NCBI GenBank assembly: GCA_003427395.1
Contig: BFEA01000226.1
Coordinates: 21,909-45,988 of the forward strand
Reading direction: 5' to 3'
From: Chara braunii
Taxonomy: Eukaryota; Streptophyta; Charophyceae; Charales; Characeae
DNA: 24,080 nucleotides
The notes beneath the pieces were generated by a model that made no database searches, had not been told where the DNA came from, and saw only the letters and a list, made by a program, of their open reading frames with translations. The position numbers and the translations under genes were made by a program. Below are positions 1-8,485 of this stretch, one piece after another; the stretch's first letter is position 1; each line of letters begins with the position of its first letter.

Positions 1-658
1 CGCAGCCTCCACTCCCGATCCAGATCGATTCCCCCACCCCTAACAGCCCCCCACCCATTCACTTCCCCACTTTACTCTAAAAGGTATCTCAGACGGATTC
101 AGAAGACGTACGCCTCATACAAGGCAACAATGTGTCTCCGGGTACAGGGGCCGGGAGAACTACATTGTAGCCTGATGTGCTACAAGGGACAGGGGAAGAG
201 AAAGTTGCTTCTGCGGAACACAGTGTGGATGGGACAACAGAAGACAGGGCTGCAGTACACCCTTTTGATCCTGTTCCATAACCACTTGGGGGAGTGTCGG
301 TTCGGTTCCTGCAAGTCTAAAGGACGAGACACACGATTCAAGGGAGGAGAACGTGGGTTCTACATACTGTGTTCCGGAGCAGGCCCCTCCACACGGTTAC
401 AGAACAAGGACGAGACTTAGAAGGTTTACATTTCAGGGCTCAAGGACCATAAAAGTCATGTGCATGAGGATGAGGAGAGTATAGGGTCTAACGGATTATA
501 AATGGGGGGCTGCTGAAGTGGGGTGGCCTAATAGACAAAGGGGTGCTCTATCAGGGGAGGGGTGTTACTAGCAGCCCATGGGACGACGGAGACCCAGGTC
601 TGTGTAGAAGAAAAGCCCATAGCCTCAGGAAAATAACAAACACCATTGTGGTCTGATA
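1..658. other. Unassigned sequence, probably upstream part of LINE copy A
   Basis: I recognise no gene here. Short open frames exist (for example 130-420 on the plus strand) but show no domain, no biased composition and no match to other parts of the window. Because 659-828 is clearly a LINE 3' end on the plus strand, this stretch is most simply the rest of that element's 3' UTR or degraded ORF2 end. I could not align it with the corresponding part of LINE copy C. Confidence 0.3.
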
Positions 659-828
659 AGATGTATCAATGGGACGCTGGACCCGGTTCCCAGCAGGTGT
701 CGCTCCCCACCAATAGATGGAGCAGCCCGATAGAGAAATCCTCAATCCTGGTGGTTCTCTTACCACTGTCGGGATAGAGGGTTTACAAAAGGGCTATTTC
801 AAAAAAAAAAAAAAAAAAAAAAAAAAAA
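659..828 (+). mobile_element. LINE copy A: 3' UTR end with poly(A) tail
   Basis: The block from about 659 to 785 aligns closely with 7818-7945. Both contain the GGACGCTGGACCC run, a GGTTCC..AGCAGGTG stretch, the CTCCCCACCAATAGATGGAGC run and a hairpin, and both end shortly afterwards in pure A (here 28 As at 801-828). A shared UTR followed by poly(A) is the signature of target-primed LINE insertion, so this is the 3' terminus of a plus-strand LINE whose body lies to the left. Directly after the tail the sequence becomes ORF2 coding sequence of another LINE, so copy A appears to have inserted into copy B. Confidence 0.85.
736..784 (+). other. Conserved LINE 3'-UTR hairpin (copy A)
   Basis: Outer arms are AAATCCTC (736-743) and GAGGGTTT (777-784), pairing over 8 bp with one T-G wobble. 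The inner stem ATCCT/GGGAT (745-749 with 771-775) also includes one wobble. GTGGT (751-755) pairs with ACCAC (762-766) around a TCTCTT loop. The same structure occurs at 7893-7945 in copy C. In many LINEs a 3' hairpin is the feature the reverse transcriptase recognises; that role here is inferred from position, 16 nt before the poly(A) run. Confidence 0.6.
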
Positions 829-2476
829 GGAAGACCAGGGGTACATAGCTAACGTAGCTTGGGATACGATCTGCAGACCTAGGGAGGAGGGGGACCTGGC
901 TATTACAGGCCCAGGTTCTCAGAACTTGGTACTCCTGTCGAGCTGGATCCAAAAGGTGGCGGAAGCAGAAAGCGCCCCAGATTGGTTCCTCTTGGCCGAG
1001 CGCATTCTGCAGAAAGAATGGGTCCTGAGCAGGCCTTCAGATGTGTGGGTCGCGATGATGACGGACTCTTTCCTGAAGAAGAAGGTCAAATCGAAATTCT
1101 GGGGAAACGTGCTTTCTGCATGGAGAAAGACAAAACCAGAGGTAAGAGTGATACCTCAATTAAAGGACGAGGTGATGAATCAACCTCTGTTTGACAACTA
1201 CCTCATCAAAAACTCTGAAGGCAGTTGTTTTTCAGCCACAATGTCCCCAGGGAATTTTGGATAAAAATGGGTGCAAAGGGGAGTTTCTGTGGTGGGGGAT
1301 CTGTGGGATGAAAACACGAATCAGTGGCACTCTTCAAGCAAGTTGAAAGAGAAACTGGGACAATTACCGCTGCAGGAAGTAAGATGGCACCAAATCATAG
1401 CTGCAATTCCGACAAGTTGGAAAGCCCTTCTGGGACCGGAGGGGGTAAACCCCCCTGGAACCTGGCTGAAACTGGTGTCGGATCAAGGACTGCAAATGTT
1501 CCTGCAGTTCAAAGGCTGGCACAAAGACAGTAGTGGTAAGTGCGAAGTAGATGAGTATAATAGGATATAAGAACACAGTGATATCCTAGCGCTATACCAA
1601 TCAACCACTAGATGGGGTTTTGGGGGGTTGGAAGAAATCAGAGTGCGCGCGGTAAGACTGCAGGGGAGAGGGGAACCGTCGGTCTACAAGTTAGTAGCAG
1701 GAGGGACTGCGAAAAGGCAGCTGAGGATTGATCCTCTGATGCGGGGATGGAGTTCGGGACCAGAAGTTGTCTCGGACCTCATAAGGAACAAACTCTCTCC
1801 TAAAGAGAAGATGATGGCTAAGCTAGTGGCACGATGGGAAACAGCTCAGCCGGTCTTACTAACATCGGAAGAAAGAGAACTCTCGAAGCTGTGGAGGCAA
1901 TTAGCAACCATCCTATCTCAAAAGTATGCATCTCTACTCTGGCTACAGTCACGCAATGCAGTGCCCACAGCAAGATGGTTGGAAAACAGGGGTATAAGCG
2001 TCAGGCTAGAATGCGATCGTTGTAAGTGGCCGTTTGAGACTATGACCCACCTCTGGTGGCACTACCCCAGATCGCAAAAATGGTGGAACTATTGGTTCCA
2101 ACACTGGACCAAGATGTCTGGGGATTTCATCTGCATGGGCAAACGGTGGGTAATCTGTGGGTTTCTCCCAGACAGTGTCCCAAGTAGTCAGGGATGGGGG
2201 TACATTGCGCAAGTGGCTCGTGCGGCCATGATGTGGTTGATTTGGGTGGATAGGAATGGCAGACGCTTTCAAGACCAAGGGTTGGAAGAAGCACAGGCGG
2301 AGTGTACGTTCAAAAATATGCTCAGAGTGGAAATCAGAGCGGACTGGAGGAGGAAAGTCCTGTCAGGCAATAGAAGGTTTGGATTGAATTGGTTTGCAGA
2401 AACCTGGGCAAGATCGGGAGGCTTGGCTTCTTACACAGGCAATCAGCTAGTGATATCACAGTGGTTAGGTCGATAG
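829..2476 (+). pseudogene. LINE copy B: C-terminal part of ORF2 (RT thumb to zinc-finger region), 5' cut, two stops
   Basis: One reading frame runs from about 860 to 2476 (about 538 codons) with only two in-frame stops, TAA at 1262-1264 and TAA at 1568-1570. It starts with the plant LINE signature W-D-x-I-C-R-P-R-E-E-G, usually just downstream of the RT domain. It goes on through a V-G-D-L-W-D motif also found in copy C near 6000, and reaches a terminal zinc-finger-like segment (C-D-R-C, then E-T-M-T-H-L-W-W) near 2010-2065. The last zinc ligand expected in this family is Tyr (TAC), consistent with one transition from TGC. There is no endonuclease or RT core here; the upstream part is cut off where copy A's poly(A) ends. 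No 3' UTR or poly(A) follows the stop at 2476. The protein is homologous to copy C but clearly diverged, so it is an older or different subfamily. Confidence 0.75.
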
Positions 2477-2694
2477 TTAGCATCAACAGATGACCCAAAA
2501 CGATCTATACTTACTTTTTGAACCCAAGAAAACCGCCAATCTACGCTGGTACAGTCACAATGCCCTGCTAGATCTGCAATGCGCGAAAGCCAAGGCCAAT
2601 GAATTTTGGTCGGAAGATGACGTTTGCAGATGCCTATGCAGAATAATACGGAAAAGAATCCTAAGTCTGGATAGATGGGACGTTAAACAATGGC
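2477..2694 (+). other. Junction between LINE copies B and C, short open frame of unknown function
   Basis: The 71-codon frame 2490-2705 has natural-looking composition (Trp, Cys and charged residues) but no motif I recognise. It lies just upstream of the endonuclease start of copy C and in a different frame from it. It could be the tail of copy B, the end of an ORF1, or the N-terminal leader of copy C ORF2. No boundary signal such as poly(A) or a target-site duplication separates the two LINEs. Confidence 0.3.
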
Positions 2695-3027
2695 ATGCAT
2701 TGTGAAATGGACGACGTAGAAACATTGTATTGTAAAAACCTGGCTTGGCAGAAATGCATTAATCCGGCAGACCTAGACCTCCGTTCCATTAATGTAAATG
2801 GTCTGGCCTCCAACAAACCTGAGAAATGTCAGGTCATTTGGGATCAGCTTAAAGGGGTCGGTGGTCGACATTGGCCGGACGTAATCTGCGTACAGGAAAC
2901 CCACCTGCAAGATAACCTGGAGCATAACAGAGCGCACAAGAAGGTCTGGCCCCACACAGCCGTAAGGGCCCATGCACTCAGGCGGGGCTCAGTAGGGGTG
3001 GCAATCTGGATTCCCCCGGTCCATTAG
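2695..3027 (+). pseudogene. LINE copy C ORF2: endonuclease N-terminal part
   Basis: The frame contains S-I-N-V-N-G-L (about 2788-2808) followed by D-V-I-C-V-Q-E-T-H (about 2878-2904), the first two catalytic blocks of the APE-like endonuclease that nicks target DNA in L1-type retrotransposition (Asn and Glu ligands present). The frame stops at 3025-3027. Downstream to about 3255 there is only weak continuity: a V-V-A-F-L-I-I-I-G-G stretch near 3049-3078 in another frame, then about 130 bp with stops in every frame I followed, before endonuclease similarity resumes. Decay or a short insertion in the middle of the domain would both explain this. Confidence 0.7.
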
Positions 3028-3257
3028 GCGGTTGACGAAGTAGAAGGACGTCGTAGCTTTTCTCATTATCATTGGTGGTAAGAATGTACATATAGAAATC
3101 GCCACCAACCAAGCCCGAGTACCCGCTGCCTTTATGGCATTTAGTTAGCTGCGCGTATTTATTTTATTACTACGAAGTTTCGTCTCCGCTCGAAACTTAT
3201 AGGCACAGACTTAGTGGGCCTCCGTCTTGGGGATGCTCGAACTTGAATTACTCTGCA

Positions 3258-4795
3258 TACTTTGCATCTATGCCCCTAATACGGTTGGAGAGAGGCGAGA
3301 CTTTCTGGGGGGGCTTGGGAGACAAATCCCTGAAGGTATCCCCCTAGTAATAGCAGGGGATTTTAATGCCACCCCCGATAGGAGACTCGGTAGGTGAAAC
3401 CCCCATGCCCTCCCCTCCTTTGCTGCAATTGAAGGTGAGAGAATGATAGTTGAACTTTGCGAGACCCTCTCAGTCTTTGATACTTTCCGCCGCCTACAAC
3501 CTCAAGCCAGAACCTTCATATGCATACGAGACAGTGACCCGACACGCCTATCCAAGTCGCGGATCGACCTGATCCTTCTCTCGAACGACTTAGAAGGTGC
3601 CTTGCGTTGGTCATTAATTCTCCCGCGAAGCCCACATCCAGGATTAGACCATAAGACGTGTGGAATAATATTAACAATGAGGAAACGCCCTGATCAAGGG
3701 CCCAGTTTCTACAAGCTAAACACATCTCTACTCAGCGATGCATCCTTCAGACAAATGATCCAACATGAATGGCGCTTCTGGCGCCAGCAGCAAAAAAACC
3801 TATTCAATACGCACTTCGAGTGGTTCAATAACGGTCTAATCTTTTTGGCTAGGAAGTGTAAGCCCAAGGCAGCGATGCGACAACAAAAGGAAATGTCCAT
3901 CCATAAAGAATTGATAGACCTGGAGTATCAGGCAGAATCACAATATCTCGCATCCACCACACAAAGAATCCAAAGGATCAAGGACCAACTCTTGCAGTAT
4001 GCACTACACAGATGGCAAGGAATCATGATACGGGGAAAAACGGCTAAATTTACCCATGAAGCTACGATGGACACTCATTTCTTCTCAATCGCCACAGCGC
4101 GTGCACGATGGATCACTATCAAGGCACTGTTTGACCCAAATAATGAGGATACTATAGCCTTTGACACCGCTCATTGTACACTCATTACAAGGAACTTCTT
4201 CAAACAACTGTACACCTCTCAAATCCCTTCTCCGCAAGAGGAAGGGAGAAAGAGAGCATTGGAGGAATTCCTCGTGCCAATTGATAGACGCCTTTCCCCA
4301 CAACAACGAGATAAAGTAGAGGAGCCAATGACCAGAGACGAGGTATGGTCGGCACTCCTCCAGATGAAAGAGGAAAAAAAACCCGGTATTGACGGATTCC
4401 CTAAGGAATTTTGGGAAATGATGCGGACGGACCTGAGCGGGGATTTATGGGACTACTATTTGGAGGTATGGGAGGCCGAGGAAATGGGGGAAACAGTGGG
4501 GAAAGGCGTTTTATCCCTATTATACAAAAAGGGAGACAAAATGAATATAAGGAACTATAGAACCATCACGCTCCTGACCGTAGTCTATAAAATGCTCTCG
4601 AAAGCACTGGCGAACCGCATGACGGCTGTCTTGGAAGACATCATTCACCCGGCCCAAACAGGGTTCATGACCAGCAGGAATATACAAGAAAATATCCTGC
4701 TGGTCAACGATGTGGACCAGCTGGCACAAAGAAACTGGTCTAATGCCGCTATTATATTTATAGACTTCGAAAAGGCCTATGACCACGTTGATTGA
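3258..4795 (+). pseudogene. LINE copy C ORF2: endonuclease C-terminal half and N-terminal half of reverse transcriptase
   Basis: One frame, with a TGA at 3395-3397, encodes C-I-Y-A-P-N (about 3267), A-G-D-F-N-A-T (about 3352), S-R-I-D-L-I-L (about 3560) and L-D-H-K (about 3643). The last gives the DH pair of the endonuclease active site. An RT linker follows, then RT block 0 (K-P-G-I-D-G-F, about 4379), N-Y-R-T-I-T-L-L (about 4553) and motif A F-I-D-F-E-K-A-Y-D (4757-4783) with the first catalytic Asp. It ends at TGA 4793-4795. In the same frame another 40 codons of RT-like sequence follow, including TAG at 4850-4852. In related RTs both stop positions are usually Trp, so both look like TGG changed by G-to-A. 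Confidence 0.8.
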
Positions 4796-4916
4796 AATTT
4801 TCTTGACAAATGTTTAGAAAAAATGAACTTTGGCCCTGCATTCCGGCGTTAGGTAAGAATCCTTCATAAGAACGTTACTACTTGCGTCCAGGTCAATGGG
4901 TCGCTAGCACCACCAT

Positions 4917-6062
4917 TTGAACTTCCAACGGTCAGTAAGACAGGGGGACCCTATTACCCCCTATCTTTTTTTAGTTATAATGGAGGCGCTATCGGCCAAC
5001 CTGAGACATAACAAAGATCTCACACGCATCAGGATTGCCAACATCCCCGAGGAGGCAATACCAATCTGCTCCCTCTTTGCAGACGGGCTCACTTCAATGG
5101 TGGAGGCAATGGAAACCAATATGGAGGAAATTCGGAAACTCATGAGTCGTTTCTGCATGATATCGGATATGACCGTAAACTGGGGACAAAAGACCACAGG
5201 ATGGTGGCTTCACCGCCAAGGGGGAAGACCGTCTAAAAACCCGCGAGTCACTTGGCTCCCACCAGATGAGCCTCTTAGAATTCTTGGAGCCCTTGTTACA
5301 GCAAAGGGAAAACCGACGACCAACGATGAATGGTTGGCACAACCGGCACAAGCCAGGCCACAGGGTTGGAACAACAAACACACCTCCATATTCGGGCGGG
5401 CTCTCGTCATTAACAATGTGGTGCTCACCATGCTATGGTATAAGGCCATTTTATGGCCCATGAGCGATGGAGGTCTTACGGCACTTAAGCGGCAGTTGGC
5501 AGCCTTTCTATGGAGAGGGGATAGTAATAACCCCCACGCCATCAGCCGAGTAACATGGGAGTCGGTAATCCAACCTAAGGTTGGAGGAGGTTTGGGGATT
5601 GTAGATCCGTCCACACAGTTCCAGGCCCTCACAGTCCGCTGGCTCCAACACATCATCTTTGCAGCAGACTCCCCTTGGGTCCCTTTGGCCCTGGCACAAA
5701 TTGCAGCTCTGGCCCCAGAAGCCCCGCCCCAAACCGACCCATTGGTATGGCTTGAGGACAGATATTGGAAACTACCAAGAAAATACCGGAATGGGGATCC
5801 CACAGATAAACAATGGTTATGCCTCCTGCGTACATGGAGGAAGTTCCCCCCCCCCCCGATCGTCCTACACCCAATCGGTGGGAGTAAATTTTCAGACAGC
5901 CCCTGTTCGGAAATCGACAGATCACGGACGCTTTTGGGACGTGTGAGGTGTAGCTCGGACTCCCCATGGAAGGGGTGGGTGAAACATGGAGTTCGGCGGG
6001 TAGGGGACCTTTGGGACACGGATATTGGGGACTGGAAAAACATAGAAAGAATGCGCGCATGA
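4917..6062 (+). pseudogene. LINE copy C ORF2: C-terminal half of reverse transcriptase, catalytic motif FADG
   Basis: A frameshift near 4918-4925 moves the protein into this frame. It opens with R-S-V-R-Q-G-D-P (RT motif B), then F-x-x-x-M-E-A-L, then motif C at 5076-5087, which reads F-A-D-G. The family has F/Y-A-D-D, and the second catalytic metal-binding Asp is Gly here (GGG at 5085-5087). The thumb region follows, with I-L-G-A-L (motif E-like position), W-R-G-D and G-G-G-L-G-I. Near 5999 the V-G-D-L-W-D motif shared with copy B appears. The frame ends with TGA at 6060-6062. A C-run at 5848-5857 and a G-run region lie inside the coding sequence. Loss of the motif C Asp would abolish polymerisation whatever the frameshifts. 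Confidence 0.8.
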
Positions 6063-7374
6063 CTACGATATTGTCATTTCACAGAATCGGCCCTGGAAGA
6101 ACTCATCGAGAGTTTTCCCCTCCATTGGTACATCACCCTCCAAAAAGGTCCCTGAAAGAAGGAGACTGGGTAGGGCTACCCAATCATGATAAGCAGGTAG
6201 GGCGCGTACACCTGGTCCAACAAACAAAAGTGTTGATTGAAATCTTCTCTATCCAAAGGGATGACAAATTACAGTGGAATCAACAACCCTTTGTATGGAT
6301 AGAGAAGAAGGACGTTTACCGCATTAGAGTACTTGATGTTGGAAGTGGGTGGAGGGTATACCGACCAACGATCCCCATTGAGAATCTCCCCTTTGATCCC
6401 GATGAATGGCGATGGTCGCAGGAGGTCAGGTTCCGTAGGGGGAAGGCAAATACATTAACATTAGTTAGACTAAAATCTAAATCAGTCTATCGAATGCTCC
6501 GGCCTAAACGCAGATTGAGGGAGCTGGTGGAAGATAGATGGTATCGCCATCTCAAAATTGACCGTAGGCTGCTGAAACCCATCAGATGGTTTGCTCAGTA
6601 TGGGAAGAGACCTGCAAAAATCTCTGCCCTGCAGTGACAAATAGAACATCGATGTTTGCCAACTAATGATTGGCTAATTGATCACACACGCCTCGAACAG
6701 CTAGGGAGAGCATTACCTTGGTGTCACCAATGCCTCCAGTGTATCCCGGGCGGAAACGCGCTGAGACGATAGAGCACATCTTCCTCCAGTGCCCGGCGAC
6801 AGTATTGCTATGGAGAAGTTGGGATAGAATCTGGCGGCACAGAGTTCCGGCCGCACTGTGGCCATGGGACAGGAGGGCTATACTCCTGGGACATTACCCC
6901 CAGATCTAGGGGAATACATTCGAGGAAAATATGTTTCACCTAGGGAGACGCGCCGTCCTATGGGTCATATGGTGGAGGAGATGTATTCGAGAGGTAGAGG
7001 GAGCAAGGGTGGAGGACGGAGAGGTCATGGAACAACTACGGCTCTTAGTACAGCAAGAACTAATGGCCCAGTGGAGGGCAGCCAAAGATAAACTTGACCA
7101 AATGCACACGTGGGGAGATATAAACCGAATCATTTCCCGCTTTGGCAGAGACTGGTTGGGAGGGGACAGGGGGAAATGGGTGGCAGAGGTAAGATGGGCT
7201 GGGCATCAGCAGCTAGAAGGAGACCGGCAAGTGGAAATGGAAAGAGATTATCGGCTGATCTTCCATGAATGGACCAAGATAGACCCGGGCGAACCATTGC
7301 ATCCTGCCCAGGATTTTGCAGACCCTTTCCCCCCCCACCCCTTGGCCTTGGAGGAAGTGCTGCCTGAGCCATGA
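6063..7374 (+). pseudogene. LINE copy C ORF2: C-terminal domain with zinc finger, in three frames
   Basis: Coding similarity continues in a new frame to 6637 (G-D-W-V and a basic stretch near 6505-6635). It moves again around 6640-6718, where W-C-H-Q-C gives the first two Cys ligands. It then passes to the frame of 6718-6909, where E-T-I-E-H-I-F-L-Q-C supplies the His and last Cys of the plant LINE terminal zinc finger. A TAG at 6907-6909 interrupts that frame, which resumes to the natural end at 7374 with an aromatic and helical tail like the end of copy B. The domain probably binds RNA or DNA during target priming; that role comes from the family. Confidence 0.7.
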
Positions 7375-7420
7375 CCTCTGGCCCTGGTTTCAGTTCCAAT
7401 TCAGTCCTGTCTCAGTCTTC

Positions 7421-7480
7421 CAGTTTATTTCAGTCTATTTCAGTCTATTTCAGTCTATTTCAGTTTATTTCAGTTTCTTT
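7421..7480 (+). repeat. Decamer tandem repeat CAGTYTATTT, six units
   Basis: Six consecutive 10-base units, CAGTTTATTT or CAGTCTATTT, the last one CAGTTTCTTT. They are flanked on both sides by looser CAGT-spaced copies from about 7390 to 7595. It lies within the LINE 3' UTR and looks like slippage expansion of a TTTCAGT motif. Confidence 0.85.
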
Positions 7481-7892
7481 CAGTTTTATTTCAGTTTTTC
7501 CACTTCAACTCGTATTTCAGCCTTAATTCAGTTTTAATTCAGTCTTCTTGCCTTTTTTTGGGCCTATCTCAGTCGCTGTTTCAGTCTGTTTCAGTACACC
7601 ATAAGGATAGTAGATGGTGGGCAGATGGTGGGTAGAGGCTGGGTCATGGAGGGAATCTGCACTGGTGCCCCCCGGTGCCCCCCCCCCCCAACACCCAACC
7701 ATACCTCAGGATAGAACGATAAGGAGAGGGAGGGGAAGTTCGGATATGGGACGCTGGACCCGGTTTCCAGCAATGTGGTGTCAGACTCAGACTCAGACAG
7801 ACTCGGTGGAAAAAGGAAGATGTATCCAAGGGACGCTGGACCCCGGTTCCAGCAGGTGATGCTCCCCACCAATAGATGGAGCGGCCCATCAG

Positions 7893-7945
7893 GCAAAGCC
7901 TCAATCCTGGTGGTTCTCTTACCACCACTAGGATAGAGGCTTTGC
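7893..7945 (+). other. Conserved LINE 3'-UTR hairpin (copy C)
   Basis: The arms GCAAAGCCTC (7893-7902) and GAGGCTTTGC (7936-7945) are perfect 10-bp complements. Inside them ATCCT (7904-7908) pairs with AGGAT (7930-7934), and GGTGGT (7909-7914) pairs with ACCACC (7921-7926) around a TCTCTT loop, with ACT bulged. It ends 15 nt before the poly(A) run. The loop is identical in copy A, and stem differences between the copies keep pairing. Confidence 0.7.
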
Positions 7946-7982
7946 ACAGGCCTTGAGGGGAAAAAAAAAAAAAAAAAAAAAA

Positions 7983-8485
7983 GGTCAGGAGCTAGTGGGA
8001 TATTAGGACGAACCAGGGCACTCGGTTCCTGTCGGCAGTCACAATAGACCGCAAACGGGTTGGTAGGGTGGGAGAGTGCCAAGGGGGTTACGATGGAACA
8101 GATTTCCGCTCGGCCAAACTGGGCCGGGGTCAAACCGTTTTAGGTCTGTGCATTCAATTTAGCAGCAAAGGGGAGGCAGGATAGAAGGGGCGACAGAGAG
8201 CTCCCGCAGTTGCAAAATAGGTAGTAGGACCGTAGGCAGAAGTTTAGGACTCAGGTAAGCTCAGTAAAGATAGGTGGTGAGTCTACTCCATAAGCGAAAC
8301 TGGCTAAGGCTGCCAGGTTAACTTCCGGGTGGAATTGTGAGGTCCACGACTCCACGGCCTCGATCAATTCTGTTTGTTAATGAATTGCTCATGTTGGTTA
8401 AAAAAAAAAAAAAAAAAAAATTGTTGGCCTGTTGACACGGATTTTTTTGTTTCGGTATAGTGGGGGGGGAGGGGGAGGGGGGGGA
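7983..8485. other. Unassigned spacer with a poly(A) run and a G-rich tract
   Basis: No gene is recognised. A run of 21 As lies at 8400-8420 without the LINE UTR block in front of it, so it may be the tail of another unidentified retrocopy. A tract of G8-A-G5-A-G8 at 8462-8484 directly precedes the outer end of the left LTR. It has G-quadruplex potential and resembles a polypurine tract in plus orientation, which is the wrong side for the minus-strand element. Confidence 0.5.

Larger units (their letters stand above)
2695..7982 (+). mobile_element. LINE copy C: L1-like non-LTR retrotransposon, nearly full ORF2, 3' UTR and poly(A)
   Basis: In plus-strand order the element shows an AP-type endonuclease, reverse transcriptase, a C-terminal zinc-finger region, a UTR of about 590 bp and a 22-A tail at 7961-7982. 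This order is typical of L1-clade LINEs of plants. No RNase H domain and no recognisable ORF1 were seen. ORF2 needs at least three reading frames, so the copy cannot encode an active protein. The 5' boundary is uncertain (about 2490-2695). I found no target-site duplication next to the poly(A) tail. Confidence 0.85.
7375..7982 (+). mobile_element. LINE copy C 3' UTR and poly(A)
   Basis: This non-coding stretch follows the ORF2 stop. It contains a T-rich decamer repeat (7421-7480) and two nearly identical GGGACGCTGGACCC elements at about 7748 and 7829, the second in the block shared with copy A. It also has a strong hairpin at 7893-7945 and 22 As at 7961-7982. A C-run lies at about 7676-7688. 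The shared block identifies the 3' end; the upstream half is not recognisable in copy A. Confidence 0.75.

Noticed and set aside
130-420. 96-codon plus-strand ORF near the left edge
   Set aside because: No domain, no homologous frame elsewhere in the window, and it lies in probable LINE-derived non-coding sequence.
5210-6043. 277-codon minus-strand ORF
   Set aside because: Shadow of the LINE ORF2 coding strand; no domain, while the plus strand clearly encodes RT motifs.
7421-7480. CRISPR-like or satellite array
   Set aside because: Ten-base direct units without spacers, in a LINE UTR; simple slippage repeat.
7591-8133. 180-codon minus-strand ORF with a Phe run
   Set aside because: It runs through the LINE UTR and its poly(A) tail in antisense; the Phe run is the poly(A).
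8462-8484. Polypurine tract of this gypsy element
   Set aside because: Wrong side and wrong strand for an element whose PBS and genes are on the minus strand; kept only as an anomaly.
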